Below, in pieces: positions 50,224-60,334 of a stretch of DNA of 64,000 nt (position 1 is its first letter; each line of letters begins with the position of its first letter). Below the pieces are notes generated by a model. The model was given only the letters and a program-made list of their open reading frames with translations. It searched no databases and was not told the DNA's origin. The position numbers and the translations under genes are program-made. The DNA is from Polynucleobacter sp. AP-Elch-400A-B2 (GTDB lineage Bacteria; Pseudomonadota; Gammaproteobacteria; Burkholderiales; Burkholderiaceae): assembly GCF_018688355.1 (NCBI RefSeq), contig NZ_CP061317.1, positions 1,062,091-1,126,090 of the forward strand, given 5' to 3'.

Positions 50224-51762
50224 TTAGTCTTCTGTAGCTAAGTGCAAATGCAGCTGCGAACGGGCAAAGTCACTAGAATCCCGTTGGCGGTCAGCTTTGG
50301 CCTCAGAAGTATTACGAGCGGCCTCTAGAGCATCTAAATACGATTCATTGATATCGCCGGTAACATAATGGCCATCAAAACAAGATGCCTCAAAGTTCTG
50401 GATATCAGGGTTGATATCTTTCACGGCCTGCTTCATATCTTCGACGCTTTGGTAAATTAATTGGTCTGCACCAATCATCTTATTGATCTCTTCATCGGTG
50501 CGGCCGTAAGCAACCAACTCACTACGCGTTGGCATATCGATGCCATATACATTAGGGAAGCGCACGGGTGGTGCCGCAGAAGCAAAAATCACTTTCTTGG
50601 CGCCGGACTCTCGTGCCATCTGCACAATCTCAAATGAGGTAGTACCGCGAACAATAGAGTCGTCGACAATTAAGACGGTCTTGTCTTTGAACTCAATGCG
50701 CATGGCATTGAGTTTTTGACGAACTGATTTTTTACGAACAGCCTGACCTGGCATGATGAAGGTTCTACCGATATAGCGATTCTTAAAGAATCCTTCACGG
50801 TAATCTACACCTAGACGTTTAGCAACCTGCATTGCTGCTGGGCGACTAGAGTCAGGGATCGGCATGACAACATCAATCTCACCCGGAATGGTTTCTTTTC
50901 GGATCTTTTCGGCAAGATAGTCACCCATACGCATCCGAACGTTATAAACAGTCACACCATCAATCGTAGAGTCTGGACGAGCCATATAAACGTATTCAAA
51001 AATGCAAGGCGTCAGGACCGCATCTGCAACGCACTGACGTGAAGTGAAATTACCATCTAAATCAATATAAATTGCTTCGCCAGGATTGACATCACGTACA
51101 AAGGTAAAGCCAAGACCATCAAGCGCAACAGACTCAGAAGCAATCATCCACTCTGGACCCTTCGGTGTATCCATGCGCCCAATACAGAGGGGACGAATTC
51201 CAAACGGATCGCGAAATGCTAGCAAGCCATAACCGGCAATTAAAGAAACAACCGCATAAGAACCCTTAACGCGCTTAGTTACTTGTGTAACGGCGTTAAA
51301 CATAGCGTCCTCATCTAATGCTGCGCTATTGGTTTCTTTTTGAAGTTCATCGGCCAATACGTTCAATAACACTTCTGTATCTGAGCTGGTATTGATATGG
51401 CGACGATCACGATACGCCATCTCTACACGCAGGCTAGCTGCATTAGTGAGATTGCCATTGTGGGCCAAAATAATACCGTAAGGAGCGCTCACGTAAAACG
51501 GCTGAGCCTCTTCCTCACTACTTGCAGAGCCAGCAGTTGGATAGCGGACCTGACCAATGCCGGCGCTACCTACCAGACTTCGCATATTGCGCGTTCTAAA
51601 TACATCTCGCACAAGTCCATTGGCTTTATGCATCGTGAATGAATTACCATTCATCGTCGCCATACCGGCAGCATCTTGACCGCGATGTTGGAGTAACAAC
51701 AGCGCATCATAAATGAGTTGATTCACTGGGGAGTGGGAAACTGTTCCGACAACGCCGCACAT
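50224..51762 (-). CDS. purF: Amidophosphoribosyltransferase
   Basis: The 512-residue first enzyme of de novo purine synthesis starts MCGVVGTVS with the catalytic Cys2 of the glutaminase domain. It then has LLLQHRGQDAAGM, GQVRYPTAGS, SSDTEVLLNVLAD, and the phosphoribosyltransferase PRPP loop VLIVDDSIVRGTTS. It transfers ammonia to PRPP to form phosphoribosylamine. It is four bases downstream of cvpA, the standard cvpA-purF order. Confidence 0.98.
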   Translation of the reverse strand: MCGVVGTVSHSPVNQLIYDALLLLQHRGQDAAGMATMNGNSFTMHKANGLVRDVFRTRNMRSLVGSAGIGQVRYPTAGSASSEEEAQPFYVSAPYGIILAHNGNLTNAASLRVEMAYRDRRHINTSSDTEVLLNVLADELQKETNSAALDEDAMFNAVTQVTKRVKGSYAVVSLIAGYGLLAFRDPFGIRPLCIGRMDTPKGPEWMIASESVALDGLGFTFVRDVNPGEAIYIDLDGNFTSRQCVADAVLTPCIFEYVYMARPDSTIDGVTVYNVRMRMGDYLAEKIRKETIPGEIDVVMPIPDSSRPAAMQVAKRLGVDYREGFFKNRYIGRTFIMPGQAVRKKSVRQKLNAMRIEFKDKTVLIVDDSIVRGTTSFEIVQMARESGAKKVIFASAAPPVRFPNVYGIDMPTRSELVAYGRTDEEINKMIGADQLIYQSVEDMKQAVKDINPDIQNFEASCFDGHYVTGDINESYLDALEAARNTSEAKADRQRDSSDFARSQLHLHLATED

Positions 51763-51766
51763 AAGC

Positions 51767-52333
51767 CTAGATCCCTATTTTTAATGAAGGTGCAATGGTG
51801 GGTGTAATTTTAGGCATTGCATCACCTAATTGCTTTGCCCAATCAGCCGGCAACCACCCTTTAATTAAACTAGTCGCCATATCGATGGCTGGTCGTGTAA
51901 TAGCCTTCTGCCAGGCAACGCTTTGGGGGATAGGAGTCAAAGCTGCTAATGTGGCCATCACAACTACAACTACACCGCCACGCGCTAAGCCAAAAACAAG
52001 ACCGAGAAATCGATCTGTCATGCTCAATCCAGCAGACAAAATGATTTTCTGAATCACATTACCGATCAAGCCGCAAACAATCAAGGTAAGAATAAATAGA
52101 ATGAGGAAACTCACACCCAAACTCAGCAACTCATCCATGTGAAAAGTAGATAGCCATTCAACAGAAAGGTAGTTGGTGTAGTGATAAGCAACCCAAGCAG
52201 CAACAAACCAAGAGGCTAGCGCTAATACCTCCTTAAAAAGACCCCGAGAAATTCCCACCAATCCAGAAACCAATAGCACTACGAGGGTGAAATAATCCAC
52301 CGTGGTTAATTTCAGGGTGGATAAATATTCCAT
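51767..52333 (-). CDS. cvpA: CvpA family membrane protein
   Basis: The 188-residue membrane protein has four helices starting with TTVDYFTLVVLLVSGLVGISRGLFKEVLALASWFVAAWVAY (split), then DRFLGLVFGLARGGVVVVV, the conserved CvpA block. CvpA is required for colicin V production in E. coli and affects the envelope; its molecular function is unclear. It overlaps the SPOR gene by one base and precedes purF. Confidence 0.94.
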   Translation of the reverse strand: MEYLSTLKLTTVDYFTLVVLLVSGLVGISRGLFKEVLALASWFVAAWVAYHYTNYLSVEWLSTFHMDELLSLGVSFLILFILTLIVCGLIGNVIQKIILSAGLSMTDRFLGLVFGLARGGVVVVVMATLAALTPIPQSVAWQKAITRPAIDMATSLIKGWLPADWAKQLGDAMPKITPTIAPSLKIGI

Positions 52334-53097
52334 TAAGGGGCCTCTAACTCAACTAGCCTTGGAGACAAACCCATAGCTTTGACTTTTTTCTCGGCAGTTT
52401 CAGCTGCGTCTTTGTCGGCAAAAGGTCCGGCTCTTAATACATAAAGCTTTACGCCGTCAGCGCCGGTTTTATTTAAAACATAGTTGGGAATCTTTTGATC
52501 CTTCATCTTAGCTATCCAGCCCTTAGCCCGCTCTTCAGATGCAAAAGCCCCAATCTGAATGACATATTTACCAGGCCCCACTTTTTTAGGAAGCTCTTCA
52601 GTTTTTGATTTGGTGATTGCCTCTGGTGCAGCAATCACTTCTTCGCCAGCAGCCAAACCATTAATAGAATTTATCTTTCCTGCAGGAGGTGGTGTCTTTA
52701 CAGCTTCTTTGGGTGGAGTAGATGCTTTTTCTTTCGCTGCTAGCTCAACGGCAGCAGCCGAACTTGCTCTCTCATTATTTGCGGGCATTACAGCATTAGG
52801 ACTAGGCAAGCTAGTCACAATATTGACAGCAATATCGTTATTCACAGACTTAGGCTTGTTATCCAAAATACGAGGAAGGCCGACTACCGCAATTAACACT
52901 AGGACGGCCGCACCAATCAGACGATGACGGGCACGTTGCTGATCTGGATCTTCTGTAAGCGCTAGCTCTTCATTTTCTTGAGCACGCTGAAAACTACGGG
53001 GGGCTAATTTATTGACTGTACGATGACCCCTCACCGAAGCCCGATCAAGGGCTTCAGTCTCAGGGTTTCGCTTAAAAAGCTTCGGTAAACGAATCAT
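52333..53097 (-). CDS. SPOR-domain membrane protein (DedD-like)
   Basis: The 254-residue protein has a basic cytosolic part, one membrane helix (LIGAAVLVLIAVVGLPRIL), a disordered Ala/Lys/Pro region, and a C-terminal SPOR domain (about 175-250: GKYVIQIGAFASEERAKGWIAKM, VLRAGPFADKDAAETAEKKV). SPOR domains bind denuded septal peptidoglycan. It resembles DedD by topology and by position between folC and cvpA. Confidence 0.9.
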   Translation of the reverse strand: MIRLPKLFKRNPETEALDRASVRGHRTVNKLAPRSFQRAQENEELALTEDPDQQRARHRLIGAAVLVLIAVVGLPRILDNKPKSVNNDIAVNIVTSLPSPNAVMPANNERASSAAAVELAAKEKASTPPKEAVKTPPPAGKINSINGLAAGEEVIAAPEAITKSKTEELPKKVGPGKYVIQIGAFASEERAKGWIAKMKDQKIPNYVLNKTGADGVKLYVLRAGPFADKDAAETAEKKVKAMGLSPRLVELEAP

Positions 53098-53100
53098 GGA

Positions 53101-54426
53101 TCAATGGGCCTGGTTATTTCGATATGCCATTACGCCGGCAACGGTATAGAAGGATCCGAAGATGACAATTCTATCACCCTCACCAGCCATAGAAAGCGCT
53201 TTTTGATACGCTGCAGCAGGATCTGGGAAGCACTCAATACCGCCATCTTCACCATTTTTGACGGCTACACCCAGATCTACCAGCTTCTCAGATAGTGCTG
53301 TGGCACTAGCGGCGCGTGGGGTTGGTAAATTAGTACAAAACCAGAAGTCCACGTTATTTAACAGGGGCTTAATAACCCCAGCAATATCCTTATCCGCCAT
53401 TGCGCCAAAAATGGCATACGTATATGGGTGGTATCCCATCTTGTCCAAGCCTTGCCCTAAGGTAGCTGCTGCATGCGGATTGTGGGCGACATCTAAAACA
53501 ATGGTTGGCTGACCTGGTAGAACCTGAAAACGACCAGGCAGCTCCACCATAGCAAAGCCATTACGAATATCCTGTGCGCTAACTGGCAGTCGCTGATGTA
53601 AAGCCATCAAAGCGGCAATCACAGCGGATGCATTCAGAATCTGATTGGCACCCCGTAATGCGGGATAGCTCAAACCACTGAAACGCTTTTGACGACCTGC
53701 CCAAGCCCACTGCTGCTTATCACCTTGAAAGTTATAGTCACGGCCCTGTAACCACAAATCACATCCGAGTTTTTCTGCGTGATCAATCAAAGATTGTGGA
53801 GGCACAGGGTCACCACAGACCGCGATACTGCCGGCCCTGAAAATGCCAGCCTTTTCAAAACCGATTGCCTCGCGTGTGCCGCCCAAAAAATCAGCATGAT
53901 CAATATCAATGCTCGTAACAATCGCGCAATCTGTATCAACAATATTGACAGCATCCAAGCGACCGCCCATACCTACTTCAAGGACTACTGCATCTAAGTT
54001 TGCCTTGGAAAACAAATGCATAATGGCCAAGGTGGTGAATTCAAAATACGTTAAGGTTGGTGCATCCGCTAAGCTGGCGCGCGCTTTTTCAACGACTGCA
54101 AAATGCTCTAGCAAAAGATCATCTTTTACCTCTTCGCCGTTAACGCGTGCACGCTCATTAAAGACGAGTAAATGGGGAGACATATGGCAACCAACCTTAT
54201 AGCCAGACGCCAGCAAAATACTTTCAAGATAAGCACAGGTTGAACCTTTGCCATTGGTGCCAGCCACGGTAATAACGGGGCAATCAAATTGAAGGCCTAG
54301 CGCATCTTTTACACGACTAATACGATCAAGGCCCATGTCGATACCAACAGGGTGAGCCGTTTCGAGGTGACTAAGCCAAGCTGTTAAGCTAGAAAAAAGG
54401 GTGGGGGTTTGGAGGGCGGGGTTCAA
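53101..54426 (-). CDS. folC: Dihydrofolate synthase / folylpolyglutamate synthase
   Basis: The 441-residue Mur-ligase-type ATPase adds glutamate to dihydropteroate and to folates. The P-loop is VAGTNGKGSTCAYLE, followed by GCHMSPHLLVFNERARVNG, the FEFTTLAIMHLF block, VDTDCAIVTSIDIDHADFLG, and DVAHNPHAAATLG near the C-terminal domain. It lies between accD (five bases) and the SPOR gene (three bases) on the same strand. Confidence 0.96.
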   Translation of the reverse strand: MNPALQTPTLFSSLTAWLSHLETAHPVGIDMGLDRISRVKDALGLQFDCPVITVAGTNGKGSTCAYLESILLASGYKVGCHMSPHLLVFNERARVNGEEVKDDLLLEHFAVVEKARASLADAPTLTYFEFTTLAIMHLFSKANLDAVVLEVGMGGRLDAVNIVDTDCAIVTSIDIDHADFLGGTREAIGFEKAGIFRAGSIAVCGDPVPPQSLIDHAEKLGCDLWLQGRDYNFQGDKQQWAWAGRQKRFSGLSYPALRGANQILNASAVIAALMALHQRLPVSAQDIRNGFAMVELPGRFQVLPGQPTIVLDVAHNPHAAATLGQGLDKMGYHPYTYAIFGAMADKDIAGVIKPLLNNVDFWFCTNLPTPRAASATALSEKLVDLGVAVKNGEDGGIECFPDPAAAYQKALSMAGEGDRIVIFGSFYTVAGVMAYRNNQAH

Positions 54427-54431
54427 GCGCT

Positions 54432-55319
54432 TTATACAGCTGCGCTACCCGCAATCGCAGGCTCAGGGAGTTGCTGGAGCAAAGCCAACAAACGGGCAAT
54501 CTCACCACGCATCTGTCGACGATCAACAATCATGTCGATGCCGCCCTTTTGCAACAAAAACTCAGAGCGCTGAAAACCTTCTGGTAATTTTTCACGGACA
54601 GTTTGCTCGATCACGCGCGGCCCCGCAAAACCAATTAAGGCCTTGGGTTCAGCCATGACAACATCACCCATAAACGCGAAGCTAGCAGAAATTCCGCCCA
54701 TCGTTGGGTCTGTTAAGACGCTGATGTAAGGCAAACCTTTTTTAGATAGCAAAGTCAGCATCGAGTTTGTTTTAGCCATCTGAAATAGAGACAGCAAACT
54801 TTCTTGCATACGTGCACCGCCGGTTGCGGTGACGCAAATAAAAGCACACTTCTTAGCAATGGCCTCTTGTACGCCACGGGCAAAACGCTCACCTACAACC
54901 GAACCCATTGAACCACCCATGTATTGGAATTCAAAACAGGCAGCTACTACTGGAATGCTTTCAATCTTTCCACCAAGAACAATTAAGGCCTCGGATTCAC
55001 CAGAGGCATCGCTAGCTTCTTTAAGACGATCGGGATACTTTTTGGAATCTTTAAATTTGAGTGGGTCGATTGGAAAGATATCGGCGCCAATCTCATAGCG
55101 GCCTTTCGGGTCCAAAAGACTATCTAGGCGCTGACGTGCACCAATGCGCATGTGGTGACTGCATTTTGGGCAAACCGATAAATTTGCTTCGATATCAGTG
55201 CTATAAAGTACGGTTTCACAGCTGGGGCACTTAATCCAAAGTCCCTCAGGGACAGATTTGCGATTAGCAGGATCCGTATGTTGGATTTGTGGGGGTAGTA
55301 ATTTATCGATCCAGCTCAT
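54432..55319 (-). CDS. accD: Acetyl-CoA carboxylase carboxyltransferase subunit beta
   Basis: The 295-residue subunit transfers CO2 from carboxybiotin to acetyl-CoA, with AccA as partner (not in the window). The N-terminal zinc ribbon has Cys31/Cys34 and Cys50/Cys53. The crotonase-fold core shows FQYMGGSMGSVVGERF, GGARMQESLLSLFQMAKT, SVLTDPTMGGISASFA and LIGFAGPRVIEQT. It follows trpA by 22 bases, the classic trpA-accD-folC order. Confidence 0.98.
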   Translation of the reverse strand: MSWIDKLLPPQIQHTDPANRKSVPEGLWIKCPSCETVLYSTDIEANLSVCPKCSHHMRIGARQRLDSLLDPKGRYEIGADIFPIDPLKFKDSKKYPDRLKEASDASGESEALIVLGGKIESIPVVAACFEFQYMGGSMGSVVGERFARGVQEAIAKKCAFICVTATGGARMQESLLSLFQMAKTNSMLTLLSKKGLPYISVLTDPTMGGISASFAFMGDVVMAEPKALIGFAGPRVIEQTVREKLPEGFQRSEFLLQKGGIDMIVDRRQMRGEIARLLALLQQLPEPAIAGSAAV

Positions 55320-55341
55320 CAGTCTTTAACTATCCAGTACA

Positions 55342-56139
55342 TTAACTATCTAAAGCAACGCGAATCTCACGTATAAAGGTTTCGAGTGATTGTACCGCCT
55401 GGCCAGGAGCAGAATCCTCCAAAAGACGAATAATTCGACTGCCAATCACCACCGCATCCGCTGTTTTTGATACTGCCCGGGCACTTTCAGCATCATTAAT
55501 ACCAAAACCCACCGCGATCGGAATTGACGTAACTTCACGAATCGTGGGAATAATGCTGGCCACATCCTGAGTATTCAGATGAGATGCACCTGTTACCCCC
55601 CGCATGGAAACGTAATAGATATAACCAGAAGCTATTTTGGCCGCGTCTTTTATACGCTCTGGTGATGAAGTGGGTGCCAATAGAAAAATAGGGTCAACTC
55701 CAGCAGCCTTCATTTGGGTAGCAAAATCGACACACTCTTCTGGAGGGTAGTCCACGATCAGAACACCATCAACCCCGGCAGCTTTAGCTTCCGTCGCAAA
55801 GCGCTCTGCTCCCATCTGCTCGACTGGATTGGCATAGCCCATTAAAACGACTGGTGTATCTACATCGGTTTTACGAAACTCTTTCACCATCTGTAAGCAG
55901 CCATGCAAGGTAACACCTTGAGTGAGCGCTCTTTCAGACGAGCGTTGAATCACTGGTCCATCAGCCATTGGATCGGAAAATGGCACCCCAAGCTCAATAA
56001 CGTTAGAGCCACCGCGGACTAATGCGTGCATTAATTCAACAGTAAGTTTTGGATCGGGGTCACCAGCAGTAATAAAGGGGATCAGACCTTTTTTTCCGCT
56101 AGCTTTTAGCTCAGTGAAGAGTGCAGTAATTTTTGACAT
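55342..56139 (-). CDS. trpA: Tryptophan synthase alpha subunit
   Basis: The 265-residue TIM-barrel subunit cleaves indole-3-glycerol phosphate to indole, which is channelled to TrpB. Markers are FITAGDPDPKLTVELMHALV with the phosphate-side region, IELGVPFSDPMADGPVIQ with the catalytic glutamate and aspartate, GVLIVDYPPEE and the phosphate-binding VGFGINDAESA. It lies 47 bases after trpB and 22 before accD. Confidence 0.98.
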   Translation of the reverse strand: MSKITALFTELKASGKKGLIPFITAGDPDPKLTVELMHALVRGGSNVIELGVPFSDPMADGPVIQRSSERALTQGVTLHGCLQMVKEFRKTDVDTPVVLMGYANPVEQMGAERFATEAKAAGVDGVLIVDYPPEECVDFATQMKAAGVDPIFLLAPTSSPERIKDAAKIASGYIYYVSMRGVTGASHLNTQDVASIIPTIREVTSIPIAVGFGINDAESARAVSKTADAVVIGSRIIRLLEDSAPGQAVQSLETFIREIRVALDS

Positions 56140-56186
56140 GGCAATTCGTAATTATTCTTGTATGTAGGCAAATGATTAGCTATGGA

Positions 56187-57380
56187 TTAACCCTCTGAAC
56201 CAGTGGCTTGCGCAACGGTATGCATATCCTTGTCACCTCGACCAGATAAGTTCACCAAAATAGTTTTATCTTTAGAAAGCGTAGGTGCCAATTTGCATGC
56301 ATATGCAATTGCATGGGCAGATTCTAGGGCAGGAATAATGCCCTCAATACGACAGCAGTCATGAAAAGCTTTCAATGCCTCATGGTCAGTTATCGCCACA
56401 TAGTCAGCGCGACCTGAGTCTTTTAACCATGCATGCTCGGGACCAACTCCGGGGTAATCCATACCAGCAGAAACAGAATGTGTTTCAGATATTTGCCCAT
56501 TTTCATCTTGCAAAAGATAGGTACGATTGCCGTGCAATACGCCTGGCTTTCCAACGCAAAGGGCTGCAGAATGAAGGCCACTATTGAGACCGTGGCCTGC
56601 AGCCTCGACACCAATCAATTTCACTTCTGGGAAATCAATGTAGGGATAGAAAATGCCCATGGCGTTAGAACCACCGCCAACACAGGCCATGACATAGTCT
56701 GGCTGACGCCCAGTCATGACAGGCATTTGTATTTTGCATTCCTCACCGATCACGCTTTGAAAGTCTCGGACCATCATTGGGTAAGGATGGGGTCCAGCGA
56801 CGGTGCCGATAATGTAGAAGGTATCTTCCACATTAGTAACCCAGTCACGCATTGCTTCATTTAATGCATCTTTCAGCGTCTTCGTTCCAGATTCAACAGG
56901 CACCACTTTTGCGCCAAGCAATTTCATACGGAACACATTTTGGGCTTGACGTGCTACATCAACAGAACCCTGATAAACAGTGCAATCTAAACCAAAGCGA
57001 GCGCAAATAGTTGCAGTAGCAACACCATGCTGCCCTGCTCCAGTCTCAGCGATGATGCGTGGCTTACCCATACGTTTAGCCAACATCGCTTGACCAATCA
57101 CGTTATTGATTTTATGTGCGCCAGTGTGATTTAAATCTTCTCGCTTAAGATAAATTTGTGCGCCACCCAATATCTCACTCCAACGCTTGGCGTGATAAAC
57201 CGGCGACGGACGACCAACAAAATGTTTGAGTTCGTAATGAAATTCTTCTAAAAATTCTGGATCATATTGGTATTTTGCATAAGCTGCTTTCAACTCATCC
57301 AAAGCAAACATCAGCGTTTCTGAAACAAATACGCCACCATAAGGACCGAAGTGTCCTCGTGCATCTGGCTTATCGTACAT
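56187..57380 (-). CDS. trpB: Tryptophan synthase beta subunit
   Basis: The 397-residue PLP enzyme joins indole and serine. The PLP lysine is in REDLNHTGAHKINNVIGQ, followed by AETGAGQHGVATAT, the phosphate-binding GGGSNAMG, and NLSGRGDKDMHTV at the end. FGPYGGVFVSETLM begins the protein. It lies 31 bases downstream of trpF and pairs with trpA. Confidence 0.98.
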   Translation of the reverse strand: MYDKPDARGHFGPYGGVFVSETLMFALDELKAAYAKYQYDPEFLEEFHYELKHFVGRPSPVYHAKRWSEILGGAQIYLKREDLNHTGAHKINNVIGQAMLAKRMGKPRIIAETGAGQHGVATATICARFGLDCTVYQGSVDVARQAQNVFRMKLLGAKVVPVESGTKTLKDALNEAMRDWVTNVEDTFYIIGTVAGPHPYPMMVRDFQSVIGEECKIQMPVMTGRQPDYVMACVGGGSNAMGIFYPYIDFPEVKLIGVEAAGHGLNSGLHSAALCVGKPGVLHGNRTYLLQDENGQISETHSVSAGMDYPGVGPEHAWLKDSGRADYVAITDHEALKAFHDCCRIEGIIPALESAHAIAYACKLAPTLSKDKTILVNLSGRGDKDMHTVAQATGSEG

Positions 57381-57411
57381 AAATACCTCTTTTAATAGTT
57401 ACAGCAAATGA

Positions 57412-58086
57412 TTAGGTTAGCGTGCTTGCATCTGCCGCACGCACTGCCTCGATAAACTCTTTCATCAAGGCGTGGTCTTTTACACCTTTGCTGATTTCTA
57501 CGCCACTAGAGACGTCAACCGCGCAAGGATGTAGACGAGCAATAGCTTCGCCCACGTTGTGAACGTTCAATCCACCACTCAAAACGACCCGAGGCGCGTT
57601 TGCGCTTATCCATGCTTGTGGAATTCCTGACCAATCAAAAGGAATGCCCCCTCCTCCATAGCCCACAACGAGCGCATCGAGCAAAAGAGCATTTGCTTGC
57701 CTATATTGTAGGGAAAAATCATCAAACGCGAAGCCTGCTCCAATACGTGCAGCCTTCATCCAAGGCTGACCTGCAGCTAGGCGGTGGCATTCCTCTGGTG
57801 ACTCATCCCCATGAAACTGCCACAAAGTAATCGGGGCAGTGGCTCTGATAGCCTCGAATTCAGCATCGGTCGCATTGACGACTAATCCGACTGCATCAAC
57901 CCCTGCAGGAAGCCTAGAAATCAATGTCGCGGCTATATTTGGCGTAACGGCTCTAGGGCTAGGGGGATAAAAGACGAAGCCGAGTGCATCAACACCAGAG
58001 GCAATAGCAGCGTCGACATCACCCGGTGTCTTGAGACCGCAGATTTTGACCCTAGTTCGGCCTGGGGAGTTTGTTATTAAGCCCAT
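57412..58086 (-). CDS. trpF: Phosphoribosylanthranilate isomerase
   Basis: The protein has 224 residues from the ATG at 58086. The frame is open to 58203, but that would overlap truA and add a 39-residue tail foreign to the family. The TIM barrel begins RTRVKICGLKTPGDV with the catalytic cysteine; GFVFYPPSPRAV, VGLVVNA, LWQFHGDES and DVSSGVEISKGVKD with the catalytic aspartate follow. It isomerises PRA to CdRP in tryptophan synthesis. Confidence 0.95.
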   Translation of the reverse strand: MGLITNSPGRTRVKICGLKTPGDVDAAIASGVDALGFVFYPPSPRAVTPNIAATLISRLPAGVDAVGLVVNATDAEFEAIRATAPITLWQFHGDESPEECHRLAAGQPWMKAARIGAGFAFDDFSLQYRQANALLLDALVVGYGGGGIPFDWSGIPQAWISANAPRVVLSGGLNVHNVGEAIARLHPCAVDVSSGVEISKGVKDHALMKEFIEAVRAADASTLT

Positions 58087-58126
58087 ATGGGGAAATGATA
58101 AGGGTCTTGAGCTATTAAAGGCATAT

Positions 58127-58954
58127 TTAAACGAAAATCGCCTTAGGCAACCAAGAATTCGAAAGCCATGGTTTTGGGATGTTAAATTCTTCTGGGTAGG
58201 CAATTTGAGCTAAATAGAGGCCTGCAGGTGAAAACGTAGGGGCTGCAACACTACGATCTTTTGCGGCCAAAACCTCGGCCATCCAATTAGCTGATTGTTT
58301 ACCTACGCCAATTTGGATGAAGCTCCCTACTAAATTGCGAACCATGTGATGCAAGAAGGCATTCCCTTTGATCCTGAAATACAGCCATGGCTCACTGGAG
58401 AAAATTTCGATGGAATACATGGTCTTCACTGGAGTCTTACTTTGACATTCTGAGGAGCGGAAAGAGGTGAAATCATGCTCACCAATCAGACATTCGGAAG
58501 CCAATCTTATCGCATCAATATCAAACCAGCGATCTGCTGGAAGCATTACATAACCAGCACGGTCGGCAGTCATAGGGGATCGACAAGGACCTGCATGCAA
58601 GGCATAAATATAAGTACGCTCATGAGCAGAATAGCGAGCGCTAAACTCATCCGAAACTGGCTGAGCCCAATTGATCACAATAGATTCTGGGAGGAATGCA
58701 TTAACCCCCCTTACCCAAGACCAGTTTTCACGCTCAACTTCGACATCAAAGTGAACAACTTGACCCAATGCATGCACACCAGTATCTGTTCGGCCGGCAG
58801 TAGTTACGCGAATAGGATCAGAGTACTGGGCCTCATTACCGACAAACGAGGTAATGGCCTTCTCCAACTCAGCTTGAATAGTAGGCTGATTTACCTGTGT
58901 CTGCCATCCAGAAAAAGCACTGCCGTCATACTGAAGTCCAAGGGCAATGCGCAT
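58127..58954 (-). CDS. truA: tRNA pseudouridine(38-40) synthase TruA
   Basis: The 275-residue pseudouridine synthase starts MRIALGLQYDGSAFSGWQ and contains the catalytic aspartate in TAGRTDTGVHALGQVVHF. FNARY-type DEFSARYSAHERTYIY and FLHHMVRNLVGSFIQIG follow. It modifies U38-U40 of the anticodon arm of many tRNAs. It follows the FimV-like gene by six bases, in the conserved asd-fimV-truA-trpF order. Confidence 0.97.
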   Translation of the reverse strand: MRIALGLQYDGSAFSGWQTQVNQPTIQAELEKAITSFVGNEAQYSDPIRVTTAGRTDTGVHALGQVVHFDVEVERENWSWVRGVNAFLPESIVINWAQPVSDEFSARYSAHERTYIYALHAGPCRSPMTADRAGYVMLPADRWFDIDAIRLASECLIGEHDFTSFRSSECQSKTPVKTMYSIEIFSSEPWLYFRIKGNAFLHHMVRNLVGSFIQIGVGKQSANWMAEVLAAKDRSVAAPTFSPAGLYLAQIAYPEEFNIPKPWLSNSWLPKAIFV

Positions 58955-58960
58955 TAAGAT

Positions 58961-60334
58961 TTAACTATTGTTATTTGAAAGCTCGGCCAAAACACCTTGC
59001 GCTTCAACCACAATCTCAGGGTCAATTGATGCGCCAATACGGACAATCTCTTCAAGCGATTTCTTGGCAGCGGAAAAATCTTCAATAGTGATATAGGCTC
59101 GGGCTAGATTTAATCTAACTCTCAGTTCGTCAGGTGTCAGATCTGACGTGGCAGGCTTTGCAACAGGCAAATCCAGATTAATGCTTCCGAATAATGTCTT
59201 GGCTTTATCGGACATTCCCTCATGATGAGCATGATCTCTAGCATGGTGATCGGACGATGGAGATTGCACTTGTACTTGCTCGGCCGAGTAGTCACGAGCG
59301 TGGATGTGAGGCAATGGAGTTTTACGTGAATGACTGATAAAGAACCAAATCAAAAGACCGGCAATTAAAACAAGGGCAAGCAAGCCAAGAAAGAGTATCT
59401 TTGCGTTAAACCCAATCTTTCCAGAATCAGACACCTCTGAGGCACCTTGAGGTTCAGCTAATAATTTTTTTAAGTCTGCAATATTCTTCTCTAGCTCTTG
59501 TGCTCTAGCATTAGTTTGTTCGAGAATTTTTTCTTGCGCCACTATTTCTTCTGTAATGCGCTTAGTATCTGCATCACTGTCACCACTAGAACCGATTTTT
59601 AAGCGATTTGCAGAGTTAACAACATCATCTACACTAACCTCTACACTAGACTGGTCACTCTTTTTCCCAGTCAATTGTTGCGCCGCCGAGTCTACAAAAT
59701 CTTTAGCAAGCTTAGAATCAATCGCCTGTACTGAGGCGGAATCAGGAATCAAGAGCTCGGAACCAGCCCGCAAACGATTAATATTGCCACCCGCGAAAGC
59801 ATCTGGGTTGGCTTGATATAAAGCCATCATTTTCTGGTCCATCGAAAACTCTGGTGAACCTGGATCCATCTGTGAAGCTATCGAAGATAGCGTTTGTCCA
59901 GGCTCAACAATGAACTTCGGAATAGTCCCGTTTAAAAATGTATATATTCTGGTTATTGAACCTGTTGACCAATTTAAGGTGAGTAATAAATCTACGAAGA
60001 TATCCTCAGAGATCGGCACGGCTTTCACCGTTTCTACCAAAACCATCAAACGCTCATCCTTTGATCGATACACCATTACTTGGGTATTAAAGTCCAAAAT
60101 TTTAGGTGAAATACCGAGGCGCTCATAAGCGCTTGCAGTTGGTATTGATGCCGATAAAGTTGTTAAAAGAGCTTGCTCATCTGGAGCTAATTCAATGGGC
60201 ACCTCAATTCGAAGACTTTCGCCAGGGTTAGATACCAGATTCGCCTTGCCTAAGCTAACGGCAAGGGCACTGGTTGATAGCGCAAGACCGATAAAACTAG
60301 CAAAGATAAATTTCAGCATTTGAGTATTACGCAT
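58961..60334 (-). CDS. FimV-like LysM membrane protein
   Basis: The 457-residue protein has a signal peptide (LKFIFASFIGLALSTSALA), an N-terminal beta domain of the FimV family (ANLVSNPGESLRIEVPIELAPDEQ), a LysM-like region (FIVEPGQTLSSIASQM, NINRLRAGSELLIPD), a coiled coil, one membrane helix (ILFLGLLALVLIAGLLIWFFI), a His-rich linker and a C-terminal TPR-like FimV motif (LRVRLNLARAYITIEDFSAAKKSLEEIV). It is far shorter than Pseudomonas FimV. The ATG at 60334 overlaps the asd stop by eight bases. Confidence 0.88.
   Translation of the reverse strand: MRNTQMLKFIFASFIGLALSTSALAVSLGKANLVSNPGESLRIEVPIELAPDEQALLTTLSASIPTASAYERLGISPKILDFNTQVMVYRSKDERLMVLVETVKAVPISEDIFVDLLLTLNWSTGSITRIYTFLNGTIPKFIVEPGQTLSSIASQMDPGSPEFSMDQKMMALYQANPDAFAGGNINRLRAGSELLIPDSASVQAIDSKLAKDFVDSAAQQLTGKKSDQSSVEVSVDDVVNSANRLKIGSSGDSDADTKRITEEIVAQEKILEQTNARAQELEKNIADLKKLLAEPQGASEVSDSGKIGFNAKILFLGLLALVLIAGLLIWFFISHSRKTPLPHIHARDYSAEQVQVQSPSSDHHARDHAHHEGMSDKAKTLFGSINLDLPVAKPATSDLTPDELRVRLNLARAYITIEDFSAAKKSLEEIVRIGASIDPEIVVEAQGVLAELSNNNS

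Noticed and set aside
58087..58203. Longer N-terminus for trpF
   Set aside because: It would overlap the end of truA by 77 bases and adds residues that do not belong to the family; the ATG at 58086 fits the normal TrpF start.
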